Made by a program: the position numbers and the translations under genes. Under the pieces are notes generated by a model. That model did no database searches. It saw only the letters and a list, made by a program, of their open reading frames with translations, and was not told the origin of the DNA. From a virus, in IMG/VR virus record IMGVR_UViG_3300023172_005382, positions 1 to 34,263 of that record: a stretch of 34,263 nucleotides of DNA; one strand, given 5' to 3'. This document shows positions 22,714-31,246 of this stretch, one piece after another (position 1 is the first letter of the stretch; every line of letters begins with the position of its first letter).

Positions 22714-23288
22714 GCTGCTTCTTTTTTCACATCTAATTTATCTACCCAATCACAAAAATTGGGATCAGTGGCCAGCCAAGACAGTTGGAACTGACTCACT
22801 TTTGCATTGGACATCCATTTTGAATTCAAGATAGAATCGGACAGATTCGCATTAGTCAGATTCGCTTCGGTCAGATTCGCTTCGGTCAGATTCGTACCGG
22901 ACAGATTCGCATTGGTCAGATCCGCATAGCTCAGGTACGCACCGGTCAGTTTCGCACCGGACAGATTCGCATTGGTCAGATCCGCATAGCTCAGATTCGT
23001 ACCGGACAGATTCGCACCGGACAAATCCGCACCGGTCAGATTCGTACCGGACAGATTTGCATAGCGCAGATTCGCTCTGGCCAGATCCGCACCGACCAGA
23101 TCCGCACGGTACAGACTCGCACCGGTCAGACTCGCACCGGTCAAATCCGCACCGGTCAGATTCGTACCGGACAGATTCGCATTGGTCAGATCCGCATAGC
23201 TCAGATTCGCCCTTTTTCCTTTGTTGCCATTAGACTCTAGCCACAATTTGTGCTGCTTCAGAATGCAATTGAGTTTAGACTGTTTCAC
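22710..23288 (-). CDS. Pentapeptide-repeat protein, upstream copy
   Basis: This encodes 192 residues. The GTG at 23288 is chosen over the ATG at 23309 because AAAGGAG lies five bases before it and because the protein then aligns with its paralogue from the first residue. The cap (residues 1-28) and the C-terminal 40 residues are nearly identical to the downstream copy, while the roughly 24 central Ala-(Asn/Asp)-Leu repeats use different unit variants (Ser-Gly-Thr, Thr-Gly-Ala, Ser-Tyr). This shows a whole-gene tandem duplication with diverging surfaces. A TGATATAAT promoter lies directly upstream. Confidence 0.85.
   Translation of the reverse strand: MKQSKLNCILKQHKLWLESNGNKGKRANLSYADLTNANLSGTNLTGADLTGASLTGASLYRADLVGADLARANLRYANLSGTNLTGADLSGANLSGTNLSYADLTNANLSGAKLTGAYLSYADLTNANLSGTNLTEANLTEANLTNANLSDSILNSKWMSNAKVSQFQLSWLATDPNFCDWVDKLDVKKEAA
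22846..23206 (-). repeat. Tandem 15-base units of the upstream pentapeptide gene
   Basis: Contiguous 15-base units of the form cagattcgtaccgga or similar on the plus strand. Multi-unit blocks recur, such as the cagattcgcattggt-cagatccgcatagct pair near 22911, 22971 and 23175. It is coding sequence for the beta helix. The repeat structure makes this locus prone to unit gain and loss. Confidence 0.8.
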
Positions 23289-23307
23289 AATGGCTCCTTT
23301 TGAGTTC

Positions 23308-23316
23308 ATTATATCA
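23308..23316 (-). promoter_or_regulatory. Extended -10 promoter for the pentapeptide and topoisomerase genes
   Basis: TGATATAAT on the minus strand is identical to the element before dnaE. It sits 20 bases before the GTG at 23288 in the 53-base gap after the ClpP-like gene. No good -35 is seen. It would drive the two pentapeptide genes and, with no terminator visible after them, the topoisomerase genes as well. Confidence 0.45.
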
Positions 23317-23341
23317 TGAAGAAGCCGGCCTTACACACAAT

Positions 23342-23944
23342 TTAATCAAATTTCATATTGACGTCGATGGAAACTGTCAGCTTTGGCACTCGAAGGTGAT
23401 TGACCAAGTTATGCTTCTTAGCCTCTTTGGCGTCCATGAACCAATCTGCATGTTTTTTCTGCGTGACAATTTCCAGAAAGTAATCGTCTGCCTTTCCACA
23501 ATTTTGTGCCATCATGGTGTAGATTCTCTCGTTTAAGCGTTCGGCCTCTCTCGTATCTGCCTTGAGCTCTTCAATTTTGCCGCGGGCAGACGAGCTAACA
23601 TCGTGGATCATCACGGTAGCGTCTGGGTCAGCATATCGATAACCGTCTTCTCCAAACGTTGTTAGAACGGCACCGCAAGACATAGCCTTACCTTGAACAA
23701 TAGTGGCAATTGGCAGATCGGAACCTTTGATTGCGGAAATCATAGCCATTAGGGAATAGACCGTTCCTCCGAAACTATCCACTATAACCGGAATTATTTT
23801 CTGGCCAGTATTGTGAGCAGCGCCGATTGATCTCACAAATTTTTCGGCACTCTCCTCATCGAACTTGTTGACTTTGACGATAATGGGCTTTGCGCGCAGC
23901 TCAACATCCTTAATAAGTCCGCTGACAGTAGTCTTAACAAACAT
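23342..23944 (-). CDS. ClpP-like serine protease
   Basis: This encodes 200 residues. The Clp/crotonase-fold catalytic triad is visible: Asp-Ser-Phe-Gly-Gly at 56-60 (the ClpP Asn-Ser-Pro-Gly-Gly region), Ala-Met-Ser-Cys-Gly-Ala with nucleophile Ser89, Met-Ile-His-Asp with His114, and an Asp near 171 in Phe-Met-Asp-Ala-Lys-Glu-Ala. The length equals cellular ClpP. There is no propeptide, signal peptide or ATPase partner in the window. It could act with host ClpX/ClpA to redirect proteolysis, or serve as a maturation protease, although those usually lie among capsid genes. Confidence 0.85.
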   Translation of the reverse strand: MFVKTTVSGLIKDVELRAKPIIVKVNKFDEESAEKFVRSIGAAHNTGQKIIPVIVDSFGGTVYSLMAMISAIKGSDLPIATIVQGKAMSCGAVLTTFGEDGYRYADPDATVMIHDVSSSARGKIEELKADTREAERLNERIYTMMAQNCGKADDYFLEIVTQKKHADWFMDAKEAKKHNLVNHLRVPKLTVSIDVNMKFD

Positions 23945-24242
23945 AGGTTTTCTCCTCTAGCCAATTTTTAAATTCACTTACAGACCTGAAGCCTCTGAAC
24001 AGATCGTGCTGACAATTGGGACCGAAGTAGTCCTGCAACTGTCCATCGTCTACGCAAACAGATCTGTACTGCCAGATTCTATCTGCATAGCGATTAATTC
24101 CCATATAGTTCTTGAAGTCTTCGTAGTCTGCAGACCTTCTGAGCTGGCCGATCTCGTAGCCTTTTTCGATGCAGTACAAGGACAGAATGCTGTCTTCGTC
24201 TCTATCGTGCTTCTGTTGCCAAACCAATTTAATTTCTTTCAT
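23934..24242 (-). CDS. Hypothetical protein, 102 residues
   Basis: The ATG at 24242 overlaps the nrdA stop as ATGA, and the 3' end overlaps the protease gene by 11 bases. The protein is rich in aromatic and charged residues (Trp-Gln-Gln-Lys-His-Asp-Arg-Asp-Glu-Asp, then Tyr-Met-Gly-Ile-Asn-Arg-Tyr). It ends with a helix Ser-Glu-Phe-Lys-Asn-Trp-Leu-Glu-Glu. No signal peptide or known motif is seen. Its place after nrdA is where thioredoxin-like partners sometimes lie, but it has no Cys-x-x-Cys, so that role is not supported. Confidence 0.65.
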   Translation of the reverse strand: MKEIKLVWQQKHDRDEDSILSLYCIEKGYEIGQLRRSADYEDFKNYMGINRYADRIWQYRSVCVDDGQLQDYFGPNCQHDLFRGFRSVSEFKNWLEEKTYVC

Positions 24243-26590
24243 GAACCACACATGTCGCAGGCTTCTGGATTTTCAAGAGAGCAAGCGATGATCTCTTCTG
24301 GAGTAGGCTCTTCTTCTTTTTTGGTCTCGACCGTGATGGCTTTGGCCATAGAAGCCGGCTTGGAGCGCAGGTAGTACATGCCTGTTTTCAAGCCTTGTTC
24401 CCAAGCGAAGAAGTGCATTGAATTAACTTTGCCTATTGTAGGCTCTGCAATGAATAAGTTCATCGATTGGGACTGACAAATATAAGCGCCGCGGTCGGCT
24501 GCCATCTCGATGATGGGCTTCATGGACATCTCCCAGACGGTTCTGTATCGCCTCTTGATGTCGTCGGGAATGCTGGGAATGGCTTGAATGGAACCTAAGT
24601 TGCGAACCACTTCATTTTTGAGATCCTCATCCCACAAGCCTTCTTTGACCAGATCGTTGACGAGATGACGATTAAGCACCACAAATTCACCAGAAAGAAC
24701 GCGTCGAACGTATAGGTTGCTGGTGAACGGCTCGAAACACTCATTGTTGGCCAGAATTTGACTGGTGGAAGCAGTAGGCATCGGTGCTAGCAGCAGGCTG
24801 TTTCGCAGACCCCACTTTTTGATCTTGTTCTTAAGCGACTTCCAGTTGAGGTCTCCGACGGGTTCAACATTCCACATATCAAACTGAAGGACGCCCTGAG
24901 AAGCTGGAGAGCCATCAAAGCTCGAATAACTGCCGTTCTTCTTGGCCAACTCGCAGGAAGCTTCAAGGGCACCATAGTAAATGTGAGCAAAGATCTGCTT
25001 GTTGAGTTCCTTGGCCTCTTCCGAATCAAAGTCTATTTTAAGAAGTGCAAACGTATCTGCCAAGCCCTGCACGCCAATGCCGATCGGCCGGTGTCTCATG
25101 TTAGAAGTACGAGTTTGTTCGGTCGGATAAAAGCCGCGGTCAATAACGTGATTGAGATTGTGTGTGACCTCAGATGCAATTGACCGCAGCAGGTCAAAAT
25201 CGTACTTGCCATTCTTGACAAATCTGGGCAGAGCGATAGAGGCCAGATTGCAGACCGCAGTCTCGTCTGGATCCGAGTATTCAATGATCTCAGTGCAGAG
25301 ATTGGACGACTTAATGGTGCCTAGATTTTTCTGATTACTTTTTTTGTTGGCTGAATCCTTGTAGAGCACGTATGGCACGCCTGTCTCAATCTGGGAAGTG
25401 ATGACTTTGACCCACAGATCTCTGGCTTTCACCTGCTTAACGAACTGACCTGCTGCTTCGTATTTTTCGTACAACTCAACGAACTCTTCGCTGTGCACGT
25501 CTGATAGCCCAGGTGACTTGTGCGGACACATCAAGGACCACATGCCGTCTTCCTGGACGCGTTGCATAAACAGGTCAGGAACCCAGAGTGCATAGAAAAG
25601 GTCTCGAGCTCTAAGCTCTTCCTTTCCGTGATTCTTTTTCATTTCTAGAAATTCTTCGACGTCAGCATGCCAAGGTTCGAGATAGACTGCAAAGGCTCCT
25701 TTTCTCTTACCACCTTGGTTAACGTAACGTGCTGTCTCGTTCAGTACCTTGATCATGGGCACGACCCCGTCTGACTTGCCACCAGTACCGCCAATTAGGG
25801 CTCCAGCTGCGCGCAAATTGTGGATGTGAAGACCGATGCCTCCAGCCCACTTTGAAATATTGGCAATCTGCTTGTAGGTCTCAAAGATGCCGTCGATTGA
25901 GTCGTCAGCGAGGCTTTGCAAAAAACAGGATGCCATTTGGCTGCGCGTGGTGCCAGCATTGAAAAGAGTCGGGGTGGCATGAATGTAAAGGCCCTTGCTT
26001 AAACTGTCGTAGCATTGCAGCGCTGCCGAAATATCAGTGCCGTGAATGCCTAGAGCCACTCTCATCCACATGAACTGAGGAGTCTCGGCAATTTCTCCAT
26101 CAATCGATTTGAGATAGCCCCTCTTGAGGGTCAGAAGGCCGAAATAGTCAAAATTATTGTCTCGATCGTGCACGATAGCGCGGTCAATCAGTTCCGCCTT
26201 TTTACGATTAGAGACTATCTGAACTAATTCGTCCGAAACCAGCGGAGTGTGCAGGCCGGTATCTGGATTGACAAAATCGTAGAGCCTTCCAACATTTTCA
26301 CTAAAAGACACCGGAATGGACTTGCGCCAACGTGTCATGATAACCCTTGCAGCCAAGATTGAATAGTCTGGATGTACTGTGACCATTCTGGCAGCTTCCT
26401 GCGCGATAATTTCATCGATCTGTGCTGTCGTGATGCCGTCCACGACTGACTCGGCCACGCGTCGTGTCACTTCCGTTGGGACTACGTAATCTTTGTTGAG
26501 GTCTCTGCACTGACGCTTGATGCGCTGGGTAATCTTGTCAAACTTGATTTCTTCTCTTGTATCGTTGCTTTTTACTACATACTGTTTCAT
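24239..26590 (-). CDS. nrdA: Class Ia ribonucleoside-diphosphate reductase, large subunit
   Basis: This encodes 783 residues. It reduces ribonucleoside diphosphates to deoxy forms with the small subunit's radical. The N-terminal ATP-cone is at about 1-95. Substrate-site cysteines are in Met-Ala-Ser-Cys-Phe near 217-221 and Asn-Leu-Cys-Thr-Glu near 430, with Val-Cys-Asn-Leu following. Gly-Ile-Gly-Val-Gln-Gly-Leu-Ala-Asp near 505 and Pro-Thr-Ala-Ser-Thr-Ser-Gln near 605 are family signatures. The C-terminal Cys-Asp-Met-Cys-Gly-Ser is the redox pair recharged by thioredoxin or glutaredoxin. The length matches bacterial NrdA. The ATG directly follows the nrdB stop. Confidence 0.95.
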   Translation of the reverse strand: MKQYVVKSNDTREEIKFDKITQRIKRQCRDLNKDYVVPTEVTRRVAESVVDGITTAQIDEIIAQEAARMVTVHPDYSILAARVIMTRWRKSIPVSFSENVGRLYDFVNPDTGLHTPLVSDELVQIVSNRKKAELIDRAIVHDRDNNFDYFGLLTLKRGYLKSIDGEIAETPQFMWMRVALGIHGTDISAALQCYDSLSKGLYIHATPTLFNAGTTRSQMASCFLQSLADDSIDGIFETYKQIANISKWAGGIGLHIHNLRAAGALIGGTGGKSDGVVPMIKVLNETARYVNQGGKRKGAFAVYLEPWHADVEEFLEMKKNHGKEELRARDLFYALWVPDLFMQRVQEDGMWSLMCPHKSPGLSDVHSEEFVELYEKYEAAGQFVKQVKARDLWVKVITSQIETGVPYVLYKDSANKKSNQKNLGTIKSSNLCTEIIEYSDPDETAVCNLASIALPRFVKNGKYDFDLLRSIASEVTHNLNHVIDRGFYPTEQTRTSNMRHRPIGIGVQGLADTFALLKIDFDSEEAKELNKQIFAHIYYGALEASCELAKKNGSYSSFDGSPASQGVLQFDMWNVEPVGDLNWKSLKNKIKKWGLRNSLLLAPMPTASTSQILANNECFEPFTSNLYVRRVLSGEFVVLNRHLVNDLVKEGLWDEDLKNEVVRNLGSIQAIPSIPDDIKRRYRTVWEMSMKPIIEMAADRGAYICQSQSMNLFIAEPTIGKVNSMHFFAWEQGLKTGMYYLRSKPASMAKAITVETKKEEEPTPEEIIACSLENPEACDMCGS

Positions 26591-27554
26591 TTAAAATTCA
26601 CCGTCCCACGTCAGTGCCTGAGATTCTCCAGACTTCACATTGGCTTTTGCATATTCGCTCACACGCCTCTCAAAAAAGTTGGTCTTGCCTTCCAATCCCA
26701 GCATTTCCATCCAGGGAAACGGATTGGCTGAGTTGTAGATCTTAGCGTATCCCAGATCGACCAACAATTGATCTGCCACAAATTCGATGTACTGACTCAT
26801 TGCGTCGGAGTTCATACCGATAAGACTGACTGGTAGCGCTTCACAGACAAAGTTCTTTTCGATATCAACTGCCTCAGACACAATCTGGTGGACCTCCTCT
26901 GTTGACAGTTTTTCAAAAATGTGGTTTGTAAATTGTCACGGCAAAGTCGGTATGAGATGCCTCGTCGCGAGAAATCAACTCGTTAGAAAAAGTCAGCCCT
27001 TTGAGACCCTTGTTGCGATGTTTGAGCCAGAAGATGGAACAGAAAGAGCCCGAAAAAAAGATGCCTTCCACGCAAGCAAAAGCAATCAGACGACGGACAA
27101 AAGAATCAGAAGAATCAATCCATTTGAGAGCCCACTGCGCCTTTTCGCCTACTGTCGGAATAGTGTCGATGGCCCTCAACAGCTTGATCTTCTCGTTCTG
27201 ATCAGAGACATATGTGTCAATCAAAAGTGAATAGGTCTCACTATGAATAGTTTCCATGGCAGCCTGAAACGTATACGCTGCACGAGCCTCTGGGTACTGT
27301 ACTTCATTGGCAAACCGATAGCATAGATTCTCGTTGACAATGCCGTCAGAGGCCGCAAAGAAAGCCAGTACATGCTTGATAAAGTGTCGCTCGTCATCGC
27401 TCAGCTTTTGCCAGTCTCGCAAGTCTTCGCTCAGATCAATTTCTTCTGCGGTCCAAAAGCTGGCTTCCTGCCGCTTAAATTCTGCCCACAGATCGTTATG
27501 TACAATCGGATAAATGACAAATCTGTCAGGATTAGGTTGCAAAATTGGTTCCAT
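26591..27554 (-). pseudogene. nrdB: Class Ia ribonucleotide reductase small subunit, frameshifted into two reading frames
   Basis: The 5' part (27554-26913, 213 residues) carries all iron ligands and the radical Tyr: Asp70, Glu101, His104, Tyr108, Glu163, Glu198 and His201. It meets TGA at 26915-26913 right after a run of five T (26919-26915). The 3' part continues in the +1 frame (26914-26591, about 107 residues), starting Glu-Lys-Leu-Ser-Thr and including Cys-Glu-Ala-Leu-Pro and Asn-Phe-Phe-Glu-Arg-Arg; its C-terminal tail normally docks on NrdA. Removing one T restores a seamless 320-residue protein. It is marked as a broken gene, but a sequencing homopolymer error or programmed +1 shift at TTT-TGA is equally possible. 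The start overlaps the helicase stop as TGATG. Confidence 0.85.
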
Positions 27555-28984
27555 CAGAAACTCTCCTCTCTCTCCATTTCTTTCACTTCTTTCCACTTTT
27601 TAAGCAGGGCGGCTTTCGCCTCGCTATTCGAAGCCGCTGTGGCTTCATTGAGTGACATGCTATTTTCGTCCAGAATGCCAAAAGATGACATTGATGTGTC
27701 GATAGTGATCGGAAACACAATGCCGTCTCGGCCAGCTCGATTTTTGGCGATGAACAGACGACCCACGCCGGTGGCCTTCTCAGAAGCCTTACGGGACAGG
27801 CTGATAACGACATCGGCGACCATGGCCTTGCCATAAGCCTCAGACATGTTTTCCAGTCCCACGATATCTGACTGTGCACTGTCTCGATTGGCTTGCGATG
27901 CTGTCCAGACTGGAATGTCCATCTCCATGGCCATATTGCGAAGCTCTTCATAGATGAGCTTGAGCTCGTGTCGCAGACTGTCATAGGACTTGGTGGACTT
28001 CATAATGTCAGCATAGTCAATGATGATCACATTGGGCTTAAAGCCCTTGAGAGACAGCTTCTCGATGTGATTGCGCAGCGTGACGACTGAGGCAGACCCG
28101 GTCGGATATTCTTTGATAATCAGGCGGCCTAGTTCTTTGTCCTGGTACACTTCCTTGACCATATCTTTATTATCTTGCACATCATTGCTTGGAATGCCAC
28201 AGAGGTTTGAATCGTACCTAATTCCGACCGCTGTTTCAGTCAGTTCAAAGGTATAGTGCAGCACATTTTTTCCTGCGCGCATTGCATTGGCGCCAATGTT
28301 GACAAGCCAATGACTTTTTCCAACGCCCGTATTTGCCGTGACCACTCCGATTTCGCCGCGACCCAAACCGCCTTTAAAAATGTCCTTCTTGTCCAGCCTA
28401 GGAAAGCCAGTAGGCACAGCATTGCGATTAATCTTGACAAAGCGTGCTTCAATGTCTTCGAAAAAATCATGGCCACTTGAATTTTGCATGCCGATAGAAA
28501 CAGCATTTTTCATCAGGTCAATGACTTCTTCGAAGTTTTCGCCTTGAATCAGATCAACGGACTTTTCCAGAGCGCCTTTGAAAGCCTGACGCTTACAAAA
28601 ATCCAGCGTTTTGTCCTTGACATATCCGATATCACCCGGATTCGGATTGGCCTTGACGCGCAGCAAAAACTCGATGATCTGGTCTCGAATGATGTCATCG
28701 CCGACGTCTGACAGTTCTTCTTTGATGACTTGGACCAACAAACCCAGCGTCGGAAAGCAGCGATACTTGTCGTAATAAGAAAAGTACTTCTCCGTCAGAA
28801 ACCTGAGATAGTCGGTGTCAAAAAAGTTGGGCCTCATCACCTCAACCATCTGAGCGGCCCATGGCTTGTCGGTCACTAGGCCTTGAAATATCTTTTCTTG
28901 AAAATTTTTGCCGTAGCGTGAAAAGTGATGGACTTCGTTGGAATTTTCGATGATCTGTTTGAGAAATTGGTTCTGGATGCTCAC
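27554..28984 (-). CDS. Replicative DNA helicase (DnaB/T4 gp41-like)
   Basis: This encodes 476 residues starting with GTG at 28984, which overlaps the nuclease TGA as GTGA; a GAGG lies just upstream. The N-terminal helical domain (about 1-180) precedes a RecA-like motor. Walker A is Asn-Thr-Gly-Val-Gly-Lys-Ser at 218-224. Walker B is Val-Ile-Ile-Ile-Asp-Tyr-Ala-Asp near 324-331. Thr-Ala-Ser-Gln-Ala-Asn near 367 is motif H3, and Ala-Lys-Asn-Arg-Ala-Gly-Arg near 426 carries the Arg finger region. It unwinds DNA 5'-3' as a hexamer at the fork. No primase gene is seen in the window. Confidence 0.93.
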   Translation of the reverse strand: MSIQNQFLKQIIENSNEVHHFSRYGKNFQEKIFQGLVTDKPWAAQMVEVMRPNFFDTDYLRFLTEKYFSYYDKYRCFPTLGLLVQVIKEELSDVGDDIIRDQIIEFLLRVKANPNPGDIGYVKDKTLDFCKRQAFKGALEKSVDLIQGENFEEVIDLMKNAVSIGMQNSSGHDFFEDIEARFVKINRNAVPTGFPRLDKKDIFKGGLGRGEIGVVTANTGVGKSHWLVNIGANAMRAGKNVLHYTFELTETAVGIRYDSNLCGIPSNDVQDNKDMVKEVYQDKELGRLIIKEYPTGSASVVTLRNHIEKLSLKGFKPNVIIIDYADIMKSTKSYDSLRHELKLIYEELRNMAMEMDIPVWTASQANRDSAQSDIVGLENMSEAYGKAMVADVVISLSRKASEKATGVGRLFIAKNRAGRDGIVFPITIDTSMSSFGILDENSMSLNEATAASNSEAKAALLKKWKEVKEMEREESF

Positions 28985-29931
28985 CGATACCTCACGGAAT
29001 TGATTGCGGTAAAGTGGCGGTCGACGTCAAAGTTCAGCATGCCTTGCTGTGACATCAAGCGCAGTAATGACATTTTATCAGATTTTCCTGTATTTTCAAG
29101 CTGGCCATTGATTTTTTGAATTTGGTCTGCGGACAGGCTTGAGGTGTCCAGGTGCATCAATTTCCAATTCTTCTTGGCCAATTCTTTGCTTTCTGAGATG
29201 GCTTTAATCGTCTTGCTCCTTTTTTGCTTTGCCAGCTCTGTTGCCTGCTCGACCAGTTGCTCGCAGGATATAAATTCATCTCCAGCTAGATCTGTAAACC
29301 ACTTTGATATATTTTTGAATCCTGCGCCTTTTACTCCAGAAACATTGTCGCTATTGTCTCCCACAAAGCAGCGAGCTGTCACAAAGTTAGTAGGGCTGAT
29401 TCCAAATTTTTCTATCACTGTCTGCTTGTCTATAATTTTTTTCTGGCCGGGAGAATATTGAACTACATGATCCCCTATGAGCTGGTGAAGGTCCTTGTCA
29501 GAGGAGACCACAATTGTTTCTGTGTCTTTTAAAATGTATCTTGCGATATATCCGATAACATCGTCCGCTTCACAGTCCTTTACGTAAATCTGAGTTATTG
29601 GTAGATTGCCCAAGGCTTTGACCAACAACGAGATCTGCATGGTGTGGTTGCTAACTGTCGCGGGAATGTCATCCTCATAATATCTATTCAGCGTCGCCGG
29701 TCTTCGCCCCATTTTATAGGATCCGGCAATTGCACGCCGCCTCATATTGCCGCCCGATTCCCACACGACAATAAGCCGCGAAGGGTTGAACTGCTCGCAG
29801 AGAATTCCCAGGCCCTTCAAAAAGCCCAGGAATCCTCCAACGTGCTCGCCGTTGTCGGACATTGAAGGATTGACGCAAAAATGCCGCGTAAACACATTTA
29901 GGCCATCACACACCAAAATTGGATTTTTCAC
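28981..29931 (-). CDS. 5'-3' exonuclease / flap endonuclease (T4 RNase H-like)
   Basis: This encodes 316 residues with a GTG start at 29931, directly after the recA stop. FEN-family acidic residues are all present: Cys-Asp-Gly near 8-10, Glu-Ala-Asp-Asp (121-124), Ser-Ser-Asp-Lys-Asp (143-147) and Gly-Asp-Asn-Ser-Asp-Asn (191-196), followed by the helix-hairpin-helix Val-Lys-Gly-Ala-Gly. The fold binds two metals and removes RNA primers and flaps from lagging strands. It lies between recA and helicase, so it works at the fork. Because the phage polymerase is seen only at its C-terminus, whether that enzyme also carries a 5' nuclease is unknown. Confidence 0.92.
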   Translation of the reverse strand: MKNPILVCDGLNVFTRHFCVNPSMSDNGEHVGGFLGFLKGLGILCEQFNPSRLIVVWESGGNMRRRAIAGSYKMGRRPATLNRYYEDDIPATVSNHTMQISLLVKALGNLPITQIYVKDCEADDVIGYIARYILKDTETIVVSSDKDLHQLIGDHVVQYSPGQKKIIDKQTVIEKFGISPTNFVTARCFVGDNSDNVSGVKGAGFKNISKWFTDLAGDEFISCEQLVEQATELAKQKRSKTIKAISESKELAKKNWKLMHLDTSSLSADQIQKINGQLENTGKSDKMSLLRLMSQQGMLNFDVDRHFTAINSVRYR

Positions 29932-31131
29932 CTATGCCTCGAGTGCTTGCAGACTTTCTTCCATGTCGTCGGCTATGGCTTTTACTTCTTCATAAGACTC
30001 TGTGTCAATATCCATCTGGTTAGGATCAGAAAGCTTTCTGACAAAAGCATCTTCAATCAAGTCTTCCAAATAATCTTTGTATTCGGGATTAGTTAAAATT
30101 TTATCAAAATCTGATTTATAAAACTTTTTTTCCACAAATACTTCGCCAGTTTTTTCATCAACTACGTGCAATGTTTTCCAGGTGCTAGTGCCTGTAACAC
30201 TAACTAATTTTCCATTACTTTTTGATTCTCCGTGTTTTCTTAGCTCGTCGAAAAGCTGCTCGTGTTCTCTGATTCCCTTGCCAAAGTGAATTTCAAAATT
30301 GCAGGTTCGGAAGGGCGCAGCAACCTTGTTTTTGATGGTCTTTGCCGACACATTAATGCCAATGATTTCGCCGTCCTTATTTTTGATAGGCTGACCTGCA
30401 CCAAGCTTAATGCGTACTGAGGAGTGGAAGGGAATGGCTTTTCCACCCGGTGTCGTAGTTGGGTCGCCATACATTACGCCAATTTTCATGCGAATCTGAT
30501 TGAGGCAGATCATCAACACGTTTTGATTGGCAATGACGCCGGTAATCTTACGCATGCCCTTGGAGATTGCTCGAGCCTGCAGGCCGATGGTCTCTTTGTC
30601 GTAATCGCCAGTAAGCTCGGCTTTGGGAGAAGTGGCCGCAACAGAGTCCCAAATAATGGTGATGGGTACATCTTTGTCCATGGCTTTGGCTTTCATGATG
30701 GTAGACTCAGCAATACTCAATACCTCTTCGGTGCAGTGAGTGTCGACATAGACAAAACGCTTGCTGATGTCCACTCCTAATAAGCTAAGGTTTTCAACAG
30801 AAGTGGCATTTTCCGTGTCAATATAAACTACGATGCCGCCCAGATCTTGCGTTGATTTGGCCAACTGAATGGCGATGTGCGACTTGCCAATCGAAGGCGG
30901 ACCAAAAATTTCTACAATGCGGCCCTCAGGCAAGCCTCCGTTTCGACGATTTGCAACAAGGTAATCAAGCTGCTTGGAACCGGTACTGATCCACCTCTTT
31001 ACGTGGGTCGGAGAATCATCGTGCTCCAGATTGTAAGCAATTTTTGATCCATGATCTTTGTTGATAGACTTGATCAAATCTTGCGTAAAATCTTCCATGA
31101 TATTTTCTGTATTCTTCTTTTTTCTAGCCAA
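29932..31131 (-). CDS. RecA/UvsX-family recombinase
   Basis: This encodes 399 residues. It starts with TTG at 31131, supported by GGAG at seven bases; the next ATG (31095) has no such site. Walker A Gly-Pro-Pro-Ser-Ile-Gly-Lys-Ser is at 77-84. Ile-Ile-Trp-Asp-Ser-Val-Ala-Ala-Thr near 148-156 is Walker B. Asn-Gln-Ile-Arg-Met-Lys-Ile-Gly-Val near 212 and the following Thr-Pro-Gly-Gly-Lys-Ala match bacterial RecA loop L2 more closely than T4 UvsX. The acidic tail (Glu-Ser-Leu-Gln-Ala-Leu) resembles RecA regulation. It forms filaments on single-stranded DNA for strand exchange and replication restart. Confidence 0.93.
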   Translation of the reverse strand: MARKKKNTENIMEDFTQDLIKSINKDHGSKIAYNLEHDDSPTHVKRWISTGSKQLDYLVANRRNGGLPEGRIVEIFGPPSIGKSHIAIQLAKSTQDLGGIVVYIDTENATSVENLSLLGVDISKRFVYVDTHCTEEVLSIAESTIMKAKAMDKDVPITIIWDSVAATSPKAELTGDYDKETIGLQARAISKGMRKITGVIANQNVLMICLNQIRMKIGVMYGDPTTTPGGKAIPFHSSVRIKLGAGQPIKNKDGEIIGINVSAKTIKNKVAAPFRTCNFEIHFGKGIREHEQLFDELRKHGESKSNGKLVSVTGTSTWKTLHVVDEKTGEVFVEKKFYKSDFDKILTNPEYKDYLEDLIEDAFVRKLSDPNQMDIDTESYEEVKAIADDMEESLQALEA

Positions 31132-31154
31132 TGTAATTTCTCCTGGTTTTTTCG

Positions 31155-31183
31155 ATTATAATGAATTACGTCTGCATAAACAA
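31155..31183 (-). promoter_or_regulatory. Promoter for recA
   Basis: A consensus TATAAT (31160-31155) lies 17 bases after TTGTTT (31183-31178) on the minus strand. The -35 element overlaps the end of the terminator T tract. Transcription would start near 31148, leaving a short leader with AGGAG before the TTG start of recA. Confidence 0.6.
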
Positions 31184-31215
31184 AAAAAATGCGGGGCAGC
31201 AAAACCGCCCCGCAT
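31182..31215 (-). terminator. Intrinsic terminator after the single-strand binding protein gene
   Basis: On the minus strand ATGCGGGGC pairs perfectly with GCCCCGCAT around a nine-base loop, followed by a run of seven T. It lies 31 bases after the binding protein stop and is the strongest terminator in the window. Confidence 0.88.
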
Positions 31216-31246
31216 CTATTCAATATTGCTGATTTAGCAATATTCG

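Noticed and set aside
22273-23206. CRISPR-like array
   Set aside because: Units are 15 bases, contiguous, degenerate and in frame; there are no unique spacers.
26591-27554. Intron or homing endonuclease insertion splitting nrdB
   Set aside because: The two halves join with no inserted sequence; a single extra base explains the break.
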